Below the pieces are notes generated by a model. It did not search any database, was not told the DNA's origin, and was given only the letters and a program-made list of their open reading frames with translations. The translations under genes were made by a program, and so were the position numbers. A stretch of DNA of 64,000 nucleotides from Rothia endophytica (lineage in GTDB: Bacteria > Actinomycetota > Actinomycetes > Actinomycetales > Micrococcaceae): assembly GCF_928381505.1 (NCBI RefSeq), contig NZ_CAKMSJ010000001.1:1-64000 (forward strand), given 5' to 3'. Below, piece by piece: positions 62,197-64,000 of this stretch. Each line of letters opens with the position of its first letter. Positions within the stretch are counted from its first letter, which is position 1.

Positions 62197-63657
62197 TTAG
62201 CCAGCGTCCCTGGCATCGCCCAGGGTTACATCGACATCCTGAGTTGAGCCATTTCGGTTGACGGTCAAGCTAACCTTGCTACCAGCTGCCGCTTGCCGCA
62301 CCGCAGCGGTAAGCTCAGTGGCTTCGCTGATAGAACGGCCGTTCACAGCAACCACAACATCCCCGCTGCGGAGCCCCGCCTGGTCAGCCGCACTGCCCCT
62401 GACCACTTCCTGAATCAGGGCTCCGTCACCGAATGCCAGGGACTGATCATTATTAGCTGGTGACGTTGAAACACTAGCCCCCAGCAAACCGTGACTTGCA
62501 GAACCATTCTCAATGATTTCCTGAGAAACGCGCTTGGCGTAGTTGATAGGGATGGCGAAGCCTACGCCGATGTTGCCGCTACTTGAACTGCCTGAATCGG
62601 TGGAAGCAATCGCCACGTTAATTCCGATGACTTCACCGTCAGCATTGACCAAAGCGCCTCCCGAGTTGCCGGGATTAACCGCCGCATCGGTCTGAATAAC
62701 ATTAATTGAAATTGTTGACTTGGTGTTGTTCTGTGGCTGCTGGCCAGGCACATCAAACTGGAAAGGGGAAGTGCCAAAAGGGTCCTGCTGGGCACTAGAG
62801 TCGGTCTGCTGCTCATTAGCGGCAGATGATGCCACCTCGATGGTGCGCACCAGGTTAGACACGATACCTGTGGTTACCGTATTCTGTAGCCCCAGCGGAG
62901 CACCGATGGCAATCGCTGTGTCACCCACATTGAGGTTCCCCGAGTCTCCCAGGGACGCCGGCGTGAGGGTCAGGCCCGAAACATCGTTAAGTTTGATGAC
63001 TGCCAGGTCACTGGTGGGGTCAGTACCCACGACACTGGCGGCACGAACCGAGCCATCGGAAAGCTGCACTTCAATCTCGGCTGATGCAGTCGCCCCGTCA
63101 AGCGTTACCACGTGGGTGTTAGTGAGGATATGCCCCTGATCATCAAGGACAACTCCAGAGCCTGAGCCAGATTCCCTCGTTGAAGCAGCCGAAATAGTCA
63201 CCGTTGAGGAGGTCGCTTTGGCTGCAGCAGCGGTTACAGCGTTAACAGAGTCGGTGTTATTGACGATGGTAGTGCCGCTACTGAGAGAAGCGATACCGGA
63301 GGCGGGGGAAGAGTCACTGGCTGCGACCACAGCCCCACCGGCGCCACCACCTAACAGAGCTGACAGTAGGGCAACCGCGGCTAAGGTCTTGATGCCGGGC
63401 TTTTTCTTTTGCGCTTGATCTTCGTAGCCCGCATCAGTGTTATAGGGAGCGGCCGGAGCTCCGTAAGGGGCATTGGGTGCCGGTTGCGGTTGATAGGCAC
63501 CAAATGAACCGTAAGCTGAACGCCCATAATCACCGGGGTAGGCTGTGTTCAGCGGAACGGTTTGGTCCTGGTCAGCAGGTGCCGGGTTCGGCTCACTTTC
63601 CCCCTGGGGCCTCTGAGGGTTCTGGGGGTTCTGGGGGTTCTGGGAATTCTCGGTCAT
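62197..63657 (-). CDS. HtrA/DegP-type membrane serine protease with PDZ domain
   Basis: A 486-residue protein. A cytosolic Pro/Gln/Asn-rich N-terminus with NPQNPQ repeats is followed by one membrane segment (about 92-112) and an extracellular trypsin-like domain. The triad is visible as ILTNTHVV (His), SDLAVIKL (Asp), and NPGNSGGALVN (Ser). A C-terminal PDZ domain (about 395-475) contains QEVVRGSAADQAGLRSGDVVVAVNG. It degrades or refolds damaged envelope proteins. Low-complexity Ser/Gln inserts near residue 285 are unusual but tolerated in the family. Confidence 0.93.
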   Translation of the reverse strand: MTENSQNPQNPQNPQRPQGESEPNPAPADQDQTVPLNTAYPGDYGRSAYGSFGAYQPQPAPNAPYGAPAAPYNTDAGYEDQAQKKKPGIKTLAAVALLSALLGGGAGGAVVAASDSSPASGIASLSSGTTIVNNTDSVNAVTAAAAKATSSTVTISAASTRESGSGSGVVLDDQGHILTNTHVVTLDGATASAEIEVQLSDGSVRAASVVGTDPTSDLAVIKLNDVSGLTLTPASLGDSGNLNVGDTAIAIGAPLGLQNTVTTGIVSNLVRTIEVASSAANEQQTDSSAQQDPFGTSPFQFDVPGQQPQNNTKSTISINVIQTDAAVNPGNSGGALVNADGEVIGINVAIASTDSGSSSSGNIGVGFAIPINYAKRVSQEIIENGSASHGLLGASVSTSPANNDQSLAFGDGALIQEVVRGSAADQAGLRSGDVVVAVNGRSISEATELTAAVRQAAAGSKVSLTVNRNGSTQDVDVTLGDARDAG

Positions 63658-63830
63658 GAGCGTATGTCCTTCATCATCAATTCAGCGCCCCCGACCTGGC
63701 TGGCGCATGTTCGTCAGCTTATTATTCTCCACGCATCTGGATTCACTGTGAAGATTAGCTGTGCTTTAACTGGGAGCCAGGTTTGGAGGAAAGTTCAGTA
63801 ATAAACCCATATTTACCCCTGAAAATTGCT

Positions 63831-63896
63831 CGCCCTGTGCTCACCGCGAAAGGTTAGCTCCAGCAGGGCGCCATAGAGTGATTTACGCCCTATGAT
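63831..63896 (+). promoter_or_regulatory. Hairpin and -10 element before the last gene
   Basis: CGCCCTG and CAGGGCG pair at 63831-63837 and 63864-63870 around a 26-base loop. TATGAT at 63891-63896 is an almost perfect -10, about 40 bases before the ATG at 63938. No convincing -35 is seen. Confidence 0.45.
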
Positions 63897-63937
63897 GAAA
63901 ACAGAGCAATGTTCGGACCATTACACCAAGGGGAAAT

Positions 63938-64000
63938 ATGTCACGCACACGACTCACGAGTGCTTCACTACTCGCTGCCCTAGGGCTGGCCCTAGGCCCC
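63938..64000 (+). CDS. Start of a secreted protein (3' partial)
   Basis: Only the first 21 codons are in the window: MSRTRLTSASLLAALGLALG, then P. Two Arg and a hydrophobic core form a typical signal-peptide start. The ATG follows AAGGGGAAAT, a good Shine-Dalgarno. The product cannot be assigned. It is divergent from the HtrA-type protease gene. Confidence 0.65.
   Translation, partial: MSRTRLTSASLLAALGLALGP

Overview
The window looks like chromosomal DNA of a high-GC Gram-positive bacterium of the family Micrococcaceae, most likely Rothia or a close relative. The evidence is the gene content (Kgd with fused E2/E1 domains, WhiB1, SigH/RsrA, MtrAB-LpqB, the 24-residue ribosomal protein bL37, an Rv3235-family gene near secA) and a tmRNA tag that reads AESKRTDFALAA. 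The genus is an inference from gene content and moderate GC. No rRNA, tRNA, insertion sequence, prophage or CRISPR array was seen.

Layout. 0-7.1 kb: the tail of a sortase-anchored wall protein, deoD, the large helicase gene hrpA, a striking long palindrome, then HIT and metallo-beta-lactamase-fold genes. 7.2-10.6 kb: a complete zinc-uptake regulon (zur, znuB, znuC, znuA) with a perfect Zur-type dyad upstream of znuA. 10.6-13.5 kb: two CNNM/CorC-type membrane proteins behind a structured leader. 13.5-23.5 kb: kgd, a degenerate SGNH protein, bL37, sigH-rsrA and the aroA-rsgA-hisN operon. 23.5-27.6 kb: the trans-translation block ssrA, smpB and prfB, with two small membrane proteins of similar design. 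27.6-32.3 kb: the Tad/Flp pilus core (tadA, tadB, tadC, flp, two tadE-like genes, a tadG-like gene).

32.6-37.5 kb: a galactofuranan module (glf, a GlfT2-like transferase, Wzm, Wzt). 37.7-41.5 kb: an FHA/FtsK-SpoIIIE ATPase of type VII secretion architecture without a visible WXG100 partner. 42-46.5 kb: whiB1, a PdtaS-like histidine kinase, the remaining Tad genes (tadZ and cpaB/rcpC) and a small HTH regulator. 46.5-53 kb: unknown and LysM genes, an Rv3235-family gene, secA, hpf and comF. 53-57.3 kb: lpqB-mtrB-mtrA. 57.4-64 kb: a MetE-like protein, chorismate mutase, mnmA, a cysteine desulfurase, trmL, an HtrA-type protease and the start of a secreted protein.

Most of the window is ordinary chromosomal backbone. 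The parts most worth attention are the envelope region at 27.6-48.6 kb (split Tad locus, galactan export, orphan secretion-type ATPase and their dyad-rich control regions), the long palindrome at 5.83-5.99 kb, the structured leader before the CNNM genes, and the apparently inactive SGNH protein. I did not find convincing evidence for a wholly new multi-gene system.
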